NCBI RefSeq assembly: GCF_041146395.1
Contig: NC_091012.1
Coordinates: forward strand, 16,916,193-16,980,192
DNA: 64,000 nt
Direction: 5' to 3'
Origin: Eulemur rufifrons
Taxonomy: Eukaryota > Chordata > Mammalia > Primates > Lemuridae
The translations under genes and the position numbers were made by a program. The first letter of the stretch is position 1. Each line of letters starts with the position of its first letter. The notes beneath the pieces are model-generated. The model saw nothing but the letters and a program-made list of their open reading frames with translations, did no database searches and was not told the DNA's origin. Below, one piece after another: positions 39,903-50,793 of the stretch.

Positions 39903-42460
39903 GGGGATCGGAAGATGGCGGAGTGGTGGTGACTGCCTGGATCTGCACTCTGGTGAAGGAAGCTGTGGATCCAGACCTGCCACAATGCTAGAGGACCGCT
40001 CCCACACAGGAACAGTGGTGTGAATCCACAGAAAATCAGCGTGGGACAAACAGAGCGAGTGAGGTCTGAGGTGAACGAAAATTAGGATTGCGGAACTCTG
40101 CAGAACGTGGAACAGACAGTAGCCAGCGGAGCACGGGCCGGCTGCGCCCACCCGCAGGTGGGGTGGGGTCAGTCTTTTGGGAAAGCAGCTTGCTCTCCTC
40201 ACTGAGCTCCAACCCCAATTGCTTGGAGACCCCCCCGCACGCCAGAGCAGAATCACTGAGGGAGACGTGGGGCATTGCAGACAGGAGGCTTTTTCAGGAG
40301 AATAGCTTGGAACCTGGGAAGTCTTGGCTGAGACAGCCCTTGGTAAGGAGGGACGGACCTGCGCCAGGGGGGAGGGGCACGAAGGATCCTTGATCAGAGA
40401 ATTGCGTTGTGCCCCTGTGCTGCTTTTTTCGGCGGTTCTCCAGCCGGTGGCCCCCGGCGGCTTTGCTCGCCAACCCCCGGCAGTGGCGGTCTCTGACTGC
40501 CGGGGAGCTGGTCCCCCTCCCACCCCGGAGCGCTGCGGGCACCATCTTGAAAGCAAAGGCGGAACCGCTCAGGAGCCACAAGGTGCCAAGCGGCTCTCTC
40601 TGCCCGGCGCCCTCCGCTGGTCTCTGGGCCCGCACATTCTCTGCCGGGCCGTGCTCGGCGTGAAGGGGCAGAGCTGCACTAAGACATAAAAAAAAAAAAA
40701 ACAACATTGAGTCCCCGCTCGGGACCCAACCGAGCGGGCGTGAAGGGGCGGAGCTGCGCTAAGGCGCAAAACCACAATCATTGAGTCGCCGAGCTATATG
40801 GTTCAGATTTGTGTATCTCTTCATTTAGCGATGTGGTGTGGTGCTGTGTACTTTTGTTTTTGTTCTTTTGTGTTTGTGTATTTGGTGTTTTGGGTTAGGT
40901 TTTTTGTGTTGTTTGTTTCTTTGTTTTTTTGTTTTGTTTTGTTTTTCTCTTTTATCTTTTTTTCCCCTTCTATTCTCTTTTTCTTTTCTCTTTCTTTTTC
41001 TTCTCCTTGTTTTCTTTCTTTTCTCTTCTTCTTTTTTTCTTTTTTTTCTTTCTTTCTTCTCTCTTTTTGCCTTCTAACTTGGAAGCCATGGTGAGCTTCC
41101 AAACGGGCCAGGTCCCTGGCTCTGGTACATACTGGAACCTGAGTAGTCACCCCCAACGCCGGCGATCTGCGGGCACGCAATCGCCATCTTGGGGCCCAAA
41201 ACCAAGTCACTGCGGAGCAATAGGATGCCAAGAGGCTCCCTGGACGGCCCCCTCCCCTGGTCCACAGGCTTTATATACGGGCCCCGCCCTTGTGTAAACA
41301 CTGACTACTTCTCCAGAAGCGAGAGTGTGGAGCCTGTTCCCTGGGGACATTGGGCCAAGGCAGACTTTTGCCCGTGGGAGCTGCAGCAACTGGGGCGCTG
41401 AGCAAGCGAGGGCACCATCCACTCCCCATAGCTAGTGTCTTTCCTGCGGATAGAGACAGAAACCACCCCTATAGAGGAAGAACCAAAGGGAAACAAACAA
41501 ACAAACAAACAAAGAGAATTTCGGTCTACTACTAGTGTAGACGCTGCCTGTCTTCTGAAAGATCACAACACAGTGTCCTAACTCGCCAAAGCGGTCTTGG
41601 ATCACTCCAATCCTCTAGGATTGGACCCATCAGAAGCAGTCCCCCAACTGAAATAGAAAAATCTCTAAACAATTCACAACAGTCACCCCTCTTGCCAAAG
41701 GAAGCAACATACCTAGACTGCTTCACAACCTAAGAATAGAGCACAAAGAGTTCTGTTAACCAGACTAAATCTATAAGAAACGATCCAGCGATAAATCTAG
41801 ATGGGAAGGGCCCAAAGAAAAAACACAGGGAGCACAAAGAATCAAAAAGAAAGCTCACCCACAAAGAGAAATACCAGCTCTCAACCATTTGACAAAAACC
41901 AACTGAAAACACCAACATGTCACAGGAAGAATTACAATTACGGATTATAAACAAGCTGAATAATATACAAGAATCAATGGATAATCAACACAAAGAAACC
42001 ACAAAAAAAAATACAGGATTTGGAGGAAAAATTCACTAAAGAAACTGAAATATTGAAGAAAAACCAAACTGAACTCCTAGAAATGAAAAATCACTCAGAG
42101 AGCTACAAAACACTGTGGAAAGTCTCAAGAGCAGGGTAGATCAAACAGAGGAAAGAATCTCAGAAATTGAAGATAACTAATTCCAACTAAATAAGTCAGT
42201 CACAGAGATAGATCAAAGCATTAAGAGAAATGATCAGAGTCTTCAAGAAATGTGGGATTATGTGAAGAAACCTAACTTGAGAGTTATTGGCATTCCTGCG
42301 GGTGAAGAAGACAATAAACAAGGGTTGGACAAGCTATTTGAAGACATAATGGAGGAAAAATTTCCAGGCCTTGCTAATACTCTAGACATACAGATTCAAG
42401 AAGCTCAAAGGACCCCTGGGAGATTCATAGCAAATAGGAAAACACCACGCCACGTAGTCA
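39903..42460 (+). mobile_element. LINE-1 copy E: 5' UTR and truncated ORF1
   Basis: The sense 5' end is at 39903 with AAGATGGCG at 39912-39920. The 5' UTR runs to 41800 and parallels copy C, including (T/C)-rich tract 40850-41075, TTTATATACGGGCCCC near 41270 and AAAC repeats at about 41486-41512. ORF1 begins with ATG at 41801 (MGRAQRKNTGSTKNQ), shifts frame near 41900 and has a stop in the coiled coil at about 42178. Its RRM part (WDYVKKPNLRVIGIP, then NRKTPRHVV) stays open until 42460, where L1 sequence ends abruptly and the A/B array begins. No remainder of this L1 is found after the array. Confidence 0.88.
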
Positions 42461-44870
42461 TCCAAGACTGACCTTGGGGAGAAGACACCAATTCCAGGGA
42501 CACAGAGGGCCCCAAGAGGGCTCAGGGAAAGCAGAGCCTACCTAGGAACACATGCACAGGCCCACATCTGCAGGCATGGGCAAGACTGGGCATTCTTGAC
42601 CAAAGAGAAAACGGTTATGCAGGCAGTGCACTCAGCCCCCCAACCTCAGTGAAGGGGAACAGGGCCACCACCACCCTGCAGCCACACAAAACCCAGTCTC
42701 CCCTCCTCCTGCCTCACCCCCTCTGTGTAAACAGTGGTGGGCAATGGCCCCTGTCAGCCATTGCCCGCCCCTGCCAACAACTCTCCAGGAACAAGCCAAG
42801 CACAAATCTCCCTGCAAGACAGGAACGAACAGACAGCGGACGCCAAGGGAAACAGAATCTTCCTCAGAAGGCAAAGGCCAGGCAGGGTGTGACGCCGCTC
42901 AGCCCATGGGAAACAAGCGATGGGGCACTGACACCAAGACTTGACTAACTTGCTGGCAAAACAAATGGCTGGGAGGATGGGCACGGGTCTCAGGCCTACC
43001 CAGGCATTAATAAGGCATGGTGGAGAAGCAAAGCCTCACGCAGTGGATGCCCCCAATGCTGACCTTGATGGAGTGAGAATGTTTTCTGGGACACACGGTT
43101 CATCCAGATGAAGAAGGGTCCAGGCCCTTGGAAACCATTGAGGAAGTGATAAGATGTGAGGGCATGGTGTTGGGGTACAAGCTGGCACCTCGGCAGGAGA
43201 AAGCACTGCCAACCGCCACGGGGATGCCACCTTGGATGGCTGAGCTAGCCAGAAAGGCCCCTGTGGAGGGCAGATGTTCTCCCTCGACAGTGTCTGCTTC
43301 TCTGCCCTCTGGCATCCGTCAGAGAAGGCAGGAGTGAGCCTAGGTAGGGCATGAGGCCCAAGGGAGGCAGAATCTCCTTCCTGGCATTCCCTGCACACCT
43401 CTCTGGCCTCCAGAGTTCCTGGTGAGGTGGTGGTGGTAGTCGTCAGCTTGGCTGTCATCCTCTTCGTGTGGGAATACTGGCTCACCTCCTGGTGGGGAGG
43501 ACGTTCCTCCTCTTGCCGGTCTCAGGTGGCACCCCCGCCCTTGACCAGGCGGAACCACACCATCCTACCCCCATGCAGGAACCCCACGGTAAACGAATGG
43601 CACCGGGGCCCTAGCCCGAGCGGAACTGCACCAAAGGGCCTCATGGTGAGGTGACATAAAGGAGCCCGGAGGCAAACGGCGAACACGACAGACCAGTTAG
43701 TCCCACTTGCGAACACACATACATAGAATCTCCCTCTCTCTCTCTCTCTATCTCTCGCTCTGTCCCTCCCTCTCTCTCAGAAGCCACAGGTACTCAGGCA
43801 GGTCCTGTCAGGGCCAGGCTCTGCGGCTGAGGAAGGTGGAGCCCTGAGTAGAGAGGGACACACGGGCATACGGATAGTGGAGCCCTGGGACTCACGGGCG
43901 TGAAGACCCTGGACTCTCGGGGAGACTCACATACACAGCCAGCAGGCGGCTGTGAGGTGGCGATGGGCGACAGGTCCAGGGATCCCCCTGCTGCTTCCTG
44001 CAGGCTGCGACGACGGAGCCTTCTGCAGCCCGCCGAGCCCTCCTCCCTCTCCTTGGAACCGCGGACGAACCCCTGGCAGGCATCCTGGAGAGGACAGGCC
44101 AGAGCCTGACAAGGACGTCCCTGGCCTGGCCGCAGAGGGCTCCTGCCATAGAGATGCGCCCCCATGCGCGGTTGTAAGGCCGGCTCCCCTGGCCGGTCAA
44201 GGCTGTCAGAAGGCCAGGGCGGCTTTGGCCTCGCGATCCGGCCATGGCCACGGGGATGCTCACCTGCGGCGGCGGTGGAGGGCGAGACGGTGCTGCCTAG
44301 GGTGTCTGGAAGGGCGGCAGGAGGCTGTGAGGGGAAAAAGACCCGGAGCCGACAGGGACCACCATGGGTCGGGGGAGGGGCGAGGAGGGGGCACAGCCTC
44401 CCGGTCCTCTTTGCGCAGAGATCTGGTTGGGATCCCAGCTCCCAGTGGAGGGCCGGCCTCAGGGTGAGAGGCGAACATTGCCATCCCTCCTCCTGGGATC
44501 TGAACTGGCATGAGACCCACTGGGGACAGGCGTGGCTGCCCACGGCGGCCGCGATGAACTCTGGTGAGCGGGGACCGGGCCTGTGGGGCACAAGGGGTTA
44601 CCTGAGGCCCGAGGGAAGGCTCCAGGTAACAGTTCTTCAACTTAGGTGTCCTGTGCCTCCGAGGGCCCCTGGGCCACCAGGTACTGGCCCGGTCTTAATC
44701 GCCGTGGGCTCCTGCCTGCTCCCCGTGCTCTTCAGGGTAGGCGGTAAGGCGCAGCAAGGCAAGAACAGGGGACAGCAAGTATGACCAGAGAGGGGTGCCT
44801 GGCTAAGACCTGACAGCCCAGAGGACGCAGGAAGGGAGGCGGAGGTGTTTCCCGCGCAGGACCTGCCGGC
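42461..44870 (+). repeat. Array unit A1
   Basis: The unit starts at the L1 junction. It contains the inverted repeat GGGCAATGG/CCATTGCCC near 42741, an open segment with AELARKAPVEG (43128-43327; the initiating ATG of B units reads ATT here), the membrane-segment block 43414-43525, a CT run at 43731-43780 and the A-specific CpG-rich 700 bp (about 43990-44720). Compared with A2 it has a deletion of about 38 bp near 44160 that removes half of an NRF1-like site. Confidence 0.85.
43414..43525 (+). other. Exon-like 112-bp segment with membrane helix (A1)
   Basis: The segment is bounded by CTCTCTGGCCTCCAG and CAG|GTGGCA and is open in one frame. The translation begins VPGEVVVVVVSLAV, continues ILFVWEYWL and ends with a Gly/Arg/Ser/Cys tail, GGRSSSCRSQ. 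The roughly 20 hydrophobic residues would span a membrane, with a basic side after it. The frame stays open past the donor to a stop at 43654. Coding status is unproven. Confidence 0.5.
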
Positions 44871-46606
44871 TCCAAGACTGACCTTAGGGAGAAGGCACCC
44901 TTTCCAGGGGCCAATGGGACCCCAGAGAGCTCGGGGAAAGCAGAGCCTACCTAAGAACACATGCACAGGCCCGCTTCTGCAGGCCTGGGCAAGACTGGGC
45001 ATCCTTGACCGAAGAGAAAATGGTTAGGCAGGCAGTGCACTCAGCCCCCCAACCTCAGCGAAGGGGAACAGGGCCACCACCAACCTGCAGCCACGCAAAA
45101 CGCAGTCCCTCCTCCGCCTGCCCCACCCCCTCAGTGAAAACAGTGGCGGGCAATGGCCCCTGCCAGCCATTGCCCACCCCTGCCGACACTTCCCCAGGAA
45201 CAAGCCAAGCACAGATCTCCCTGCAAGAAAGGAACCACGGGAGAGCAGATGCCAAGTGAAACAGCCTCTTCCTCAGATGGCAAAGGCCAGCAAATGTGTG
45301 CTGCCACTGAGCCCGTGGGAATCATGGGGAACGAGCAATGGGGCACTGACACCAAGACTTGACTCCCTTGCTGGCAGAATAAATGGTTGGGAAGAGGGGC
45401 ACGGACGTCAGGCCTACCCAGTCACTAAGAAGGCACTGTGGAGAAGGAAAGCCTCACGCAGTGGATGCCCCAATGCTGACCTTGATGGAATGGGAATGTT
45501 TTCTGGCGCACACAGTTCATGCAGATGAAGAAGGGTCCGGGCCCTCGGAAACCATGGAGGAAGAAAAAAGATATGGGGGCACGGTGTCGGGATACAAGCT
45601 GGCACCCCGGCAGGAGAAAGCACTGCCAACCGCCACGGGGATGCCGCCTTGGATGGCTGAGCTAGCCAGAAAGGCCCCTGTGGAGGGACACATGTTCTCC
45701 GCCCAGAGTCTCTGCTTCTGTGCCCTCTGGCCTCCATCGGAGAAGGTAGGCATGAGCCTAGGTAGGGCATGAGGCCAAAGGGAGGCAGAATCTCCGTCCG
45801 GGCCTTCCCTGCACAGCTCTCCCTGGCATCCAGAATTCCTGTTGAAGTGCTGGTCGTCGTCATCGGCTTGCCTATCGTCCGCTTCAGATGGGAAAGCTGG
45901 CTCACCTCCCGGCAGCGAGGACGTTCCTACTCTTGCCAGTGCCAGGTGGCGCCCCATCTCCGTGCCGGAACCAGACCATCCAACTTCCTAGCAGGAACCC
46001 CACAGAAAACGAATGGCACTGGACTTTCTAGCCCGAGCAGAACTGCACCAAGGGGCTCAACACGAGGAAAGGTGAATTCAAGGAGCCCCGAGGCAAACCA
46101 GTGGCTCCCACCTGCCAACACACATACATATCACTTCTCTCTCTGTCTCTCTCTCTCTCTCTCACTCTCTGCAAAGCCTAAGGAACTCAGGCAGTTCCTG
46201 AGAGGGCGAGGCTCCACGGTGGGAAAAGAGAAACCCCTGAGTACAAGGGGCACATGGCCATCGGGCAGTCCAACCTCCCGAGTAAGGGGCATGATGACTT
46301 TGAACTCTCGGGGAGACTCACACAAACAGCCAGCAGGTGGGTGTGAGGTGGCGATGGTGGACCGGTCCGTGGATGCTGCTGCTGCTTCCTGGATGCCTCC
46401 ATGGAGCCACCTTCAGCCTGCGAGGGCCAGTCTTCATTGCCAGGGCCTGCGGACTATCCCCTCTGCTCTTCAGGGTAGGAGGTAAGGCGCAGCCAGGCAA
46501 GTCCAGGGGACAGCAACTAGGACCAGAGAGGGGTGCCTGGCTAAGACCTGACAGCCCAGCAGGGTGCAAGGAGGGAGGGGGTGTTTTGCCAGCGGGACCG
46601 GCCCGC
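44871..46606 (+). repeat. Array unit B1
   Basis: The shorter unit type. It contains the hairpin near 45148, an open segment from ATG 45554 (MEEEKRYGGTVSGYK, then PPWMAELARKAPVEG) to a perfect GT donor AGAAG|GTAGGC at 45745, the membrane-segment block at 45834-45945 and a CT run at 46134-46170. It lacks the CpG-rich A-specific stretch. Confidence 0.85.
45834..45945 (+). other. Exon-like 112-bp segment with membrane helix (B1)
   Basis: Same length and borders as in A1 (CCTGGCATCCAG before, CAG|GTGGCG after). It reads IPVEVLVVVIGLPIV then RFRWESWLTSRQRGRS and YSCQCQ. Arg and Pro substitutions weaken the hydrophobic run compared with B2. Confidence 0.45.
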
Positions 46607-47566
46607 TCCAAGACCAACCTTGGGGAGAAGGCACCCTTGCCAGGGGCCCAGAGGGCCCCAGGAGAGCTGGGGGAAAGCGGAGCCTACCCAGGACCACAGG
46701 CACAGGCCCGCGTCTGCAGGCCTGGGCAAGACTAGGCATTCTTGACCGAAGAGAAAACGCTTATCCACCAGTGCACTCAGCCCCCGAACCTCAGCCAAGG
46801 GGAACAGGGCCACCACCACCCTGCAGCCACACAAAACCCTGTCCCTCCTCCTGCTCTCCCACCCCCTGGGGTAAAACAAGGGTGGGCAATGGCCCCTCCC
46901 AGCCATTGCCAATACCCCTGCGCAAACCTGCCCAGGAACAAGGCACGTATAGGTCTCCCTGCAAGAAAGGAACAAACGCAGAGCGGACGCCAAGACAACA
47001 GCCTCTTCCTCAGAAGGCAATGCCAGGCAAGGTGTGCTGCCGCTCAGCCCATATGAATCATGGGCAAGGACCGATGGGGCACTGACACCAAGACTTGACT
47101 GACTTGCTGGCAAAACAAATGTCTGGGAGGATGGGCACGGGCCTCAGGCCTACCCAGTCATTAAGAAGTCACGGTGGAGAAGCAAAGCCTCACGCAGTGG
47201 ATGCCCCCAATGCTGACCTTGATGGAGTGGGAATGTGTTCTGGCACACACGGTTCATCCAGATGAAGAAGGGTCCAGGCCCTCGGAAACCATGGAGGAAG
47301 TGATAAGATGTGGGGGCATGGTGTTGGGGTACAAGCTGGCACCCCGGCAGGAGAAAGCACTGCCAACCGCCACGGGGATGCCACCTTGGATGGCCGAGCT
47401 AGCCAGAAAGGCCCCTGTGGAGGGCAGATGTTCTCCCTCGACGGTCTCTGCTTCTCTGCCCTCCGGCCTCCGTAGAGAAGTCAGGAGTGAGCCTAGGTAG
47501 GGCATGAGGCCCAAGGGAGGCAGAATCTCCTTCCTGGCCTTCCCTACATACCTCTGTGACCTCCAG

Positions 47567-47678
47567 AGTTCCTGGTGAGGTGGTGGTGGTAGTCGTCAGC
47601 TTGGCTGTCATCCTCTTCGTGTGGGAATACTGGCTCACCTCCTGGTGGGGAGGACGTTCCTCCTCTTGCCGGTCTCAG
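47567..47678 (+). other. Exon-like 112-bp segment with membrane helix (A2)
   Basis: The translation is identical to A1 (VPGEVVVVVVSLAV, ILFVWEYWL, tail GGRSSSCRSQ), with the same 112-bp length and borders CTGTGACCTCCAG and CAG|GTGGCA. Confidence 0.5.
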
Positions 47679-48310
47679 GTGGCACCCCCGCCCTTGACCA
47701 GGCGGAACCACACCATCCTACCCCCATGCAGGAACCCCACGGTAAACGAATGGCACCCGGGCCCTAGCCCGAGCGGAACTGCACCAAAGGGCCTCATGGC
47801 GAGGTGACATAAAGGAGCCCGGAGGCAAACGGCGAACACGACAGACCAGTTAGTCCCACTTGCGAACACACATACATAGAATCTCCCTCTCTCTCTCTCT
47901 CTATCTCTCTCTCTGTCCCTCTCTCTCTCAGAAGCCACAGGTACTCAGGCAGGTCCTGTCAGGGCCAGGCTCTGCGGCCGAGGAAGGTGGAGCCCTGAGT
48001 AGAGAGGGACACACGGGCATACGGATAGTGGAGCCCTGGGACTCACGGGCGTGAAGACCCTGGACTCTCGGGGAGACTCACATACACAGCCAGCAGGCGG
48101 CTGTGAGGTGGCGATGGGCGACAGGTCCAGGGATCCCCCTGCTGCTTCCTGCAGGCTGCGACGAGGGAGCCTTCTGCAGCCCGCCGAGCCCTCCTCCCTC
48201 TCCTTGGAACCGCGGACGAACCCCTGGCAGGCATCCTGGAGAGGACAGGCCAGAGCCTGACAAGGACGTGCCCGGCCAGGCCGCAGAGGGCTCCTGCCAT
48301 AGAGACGCGC

Positions 48311-48360
48311 CCCTAGGCAACGGCCGCTGTCATAATGACAGCGACTTGCGCATGCGCGGT
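48311..48360 (+). promoter_or_regulatory. NRF1/X-box-like cluster in unit A2
   Basis: TGCGCATGCGC at 48347-48357 is a perfect palindromic NRF1-type site. AGGCAAC at 48315-48321 fits one half of an RFX X-box, and TGTCATAATGACA at 48328-48340 is a palindrome with one central base. All lie in a CpG-rich stretch, a layout common in TATA-less promoters of testis and housekeeping genes. No transcript evidence is available. Confidence 0.5.
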
Positions 48361-49060
48361 TGTAAGGCCGGCTCCCCTGGCCGGTCAAGGCTGTCAGAAG
48401 GCCAGGGCGGCTTTGGCCTCGCGATCCGGCCATGCCCACGGGGATGCCCACCTGCGGCGGCGGTGGAGGGCGAGACGGTGCTGCCTAGGGTGTCTGGAAG
48501 GACGGCAGGAGGCTGTAAGGGGAAAAAGACCCGGAGCAGACAGGGACCACCATGCGTGGGGGGAGGGGCGAGGAGGGGGCACCGCCTCCGGGTCCTCTTT
48601 GCGCAGAGATCTGGTTGGGATCCCAGCTCCCAGTGGAGGGCCGGCCTCAGGGTGAGAGGCGAACATTGCCATCCCTCCTCCTGGGATCTGAACTGGCATG
48701 AGACCCACTGGGGACAGGCGTGTCTGCCCACGGCGGCCGCGATGAACTCTGGTGAGCGGGGACCGGGCCTGTGGGGCACAAGGGGTTACCTGAGGCCCGA
48801 GGGAAGGCTCCAGGTAACAGTTCATCAACTTAGGTGTCCTGTGCCTCCGAGGGCCCCTGGGGCCACCAGGTACTGGCCCGGTCTTAATCGCCGTGGGCTC
48901 CTGCCTGCCCCCCGTGCTCTTCAGGGTAGGCGGTAAGGCGCAGCCAGGCAAGACCAGGGGACAGCAAGTATGACCAGAGAGGGGTGCCTGGCTAAGACCT
49001 GACAGCCCAACAGGACGCAGGAAGGGAGGCGGAGGTGTTTCCCGCGCAGGACCTGCCGGC

Positions 49061-50793
49061 TCCAAGACTGACCTTGGGGAGAAGGCACCCTTTCCAGGGG
49101 CCAATGGGACCCCAGAGAGCTCGGGGAAAGCAGAGCCTACCTAGGAACACATGCACAGGCCCGCTTCTGCAGGCCTGGGCAAGACTGGGCATCCTTGACC
49201 GAAGAGAAAATGGTTAGGCAGGCAGTGCACTCAGCCCCCCAACCTCAGTGAAGGGGAACAGGGCCACCACCAACCTGCAGCCACACAAAACGCAGTCCCT
49301 CCTCCTCCTGCCCCACCCCCTCCGTGAAAAGAGTGGCGAGCAATGGCCCCTGCCAGCCATTGCCCACCCCTGCCGACACTTCCCCAGGAACAAGCCAAGC
49401 ACAGATCTCCCTGCAAGAAAGGAACCACGGGAGAGCAGATGCCAAGTGAATCAGCCTCTTCCTCAGATGGCAAAGGCCAGGAAAGGTGTGCTGCCACTCA
49501 GCCCGTGGGAATCATGGGGAACGAGCAATGGGGCACTGACACCAAGACTTGACTCCCTTGCTGGCAGAACAAATGGCTGGGCGGAGGGGCACGGACGTCA
49601 GGCCTACCCAGTCACTAAGAAGGCACTGTGGAGAAGGAAAGCCTCACGCAGTGGATGCCCCCAATGCTGACCTTGATGGAATGGGAATGTTTTCTGGCGC
49701 ACAGGGTTCATGCAGATGAAGAAGGGTCCAGGCCCTCGGCAACCATGGAGGAAGAAAAAAGATATGGGGGCACGGTGTCGGGGTACAGGCTGGCACCCCG
49801 GCAGGAGAAAGCGCTGCCAACCGCCACGGGGATGCCGCCTTGGATGGCTGAGCTAGCCAGAAAGGCCCCTGTGGAGGGACAGATGTTCTCCGTCCAGAGT
49901 CTCTGCTTCTCTGCCCTCTGGCCTCCATCGGAGAAGGTAGGCATGAGCCTAGGTAGGGCATGAGGCCAAAAGGAGGCAGAATCTCCTAATGGGCCTTCCC
50001 TGCACAGCTCTCCCTGGCATCCAGAATTCCTGTTGAAGTGCTAGTCGTCGTCATCGGCTTGGCTGTCATCTGCTTCGCATGGGAAAGCTGGCTCACCTCC
50101 TGGCAGCGAGGACGTTCCTACTCTTGCCAGTGCCAGGTGGTGCCCCATCTCCGCGACGGAACCAGACCATCCAACTCCCTAGCAGGAACTCCACAGAAAA
50201 CGAATGGCACTGGACATTCTAGCCCGAGCAGAAGTGCACCAAGGGGCTCAACACGAGGAAAGGTGACTTTAAGGAGCCCCGAGGCAAACCAGTGGCTCCC
50301 ACCTGCCAACACACATACATATCACTTCTCTCTCTCTCTCTCTCTCTCTCACTCTCTCCAAAGCCTAAGGAACTCAGGCAGTTCATGAGAGGGCCAGGCT
50401 CCTCGGTGGGCAAAGAGAAACCCATGAGTACAAGGGGCACACGGCCATCGGGCAGTCCAACCTCCCGAGTAAGGGGCATGATGACTTTGGACTCTCGGGG
50501 AGACTCACACAAACAGCCAGCAGGTGGGTGTGAGGTGGCGATGGTGGACTGGTCCGTGGATGCTGCTGCTGCTTCCTGGATGCCGCCATGGAGCCACCTT
50601 CAGCCTGCGAGGCCCAGTCTTCATTGCCAGGGCCTGCGGACTGTCCCCTCTGCTCTTCAGGGTAGGAGGTAAGGCGCAGCCAGGCAAGTCCAGGGGACAG
50701 CAACTAGGACCAGAGAGGGGTGCCTGGCTAAGACCTGACAGCCCAGCAGGGTGCAAGGAGGGAGAGGGTGTTTTCCCAGCGGGACCGGCCCGC
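49061..50793 (+). repeat. Array unit B2
   Basis: Nearly collinear with B1: hairpin near 49340, ATG segment 49745-49936 ending at AGAAG|GTAGGC, membrane block 50025-50136 and CT run 50328-50360. Substitutions relative to B1 are scattered, with few indels. Confidence 0.85.
50025..50136 (+). other. Exon-like 112-bp segment with membrane helix (B2)
   Basis: It reads IPVEVLVVVIGLAVICFAWE then SWLTSWQRGRSYSCQCQ, a better hydrophobic helix than B1. Length 112 bp, borders CCTGGCATCCAG and CAG|GTGGTG. Confidence 0.5.

Larger units (their letters stand above)
46607..49060 (+). repeat. Array unit A2 (longest unit)
   Basis: Closest to A1, with the hairpin near 46880, open segment near 47280-47480, membrane block 47567-47678, CT run 47882-47930 and CpG-rich part about 48130-48910. 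It alone keeps the 38-bp segment with NRF1-like and X-box-like motifs (48311-48357). Confidence 0.85.

Noticed and set aside
43794..44591. Long - strand open frame (265 codons) in array unit A1, with a similar one in A2 near 48330-49104
   Set aside because: It lies in a very GC-rich stretch where stops are rare, frames are open on both strands, and its coordinates and frame are not kept between units. It is a composition artefact rather than a gene.
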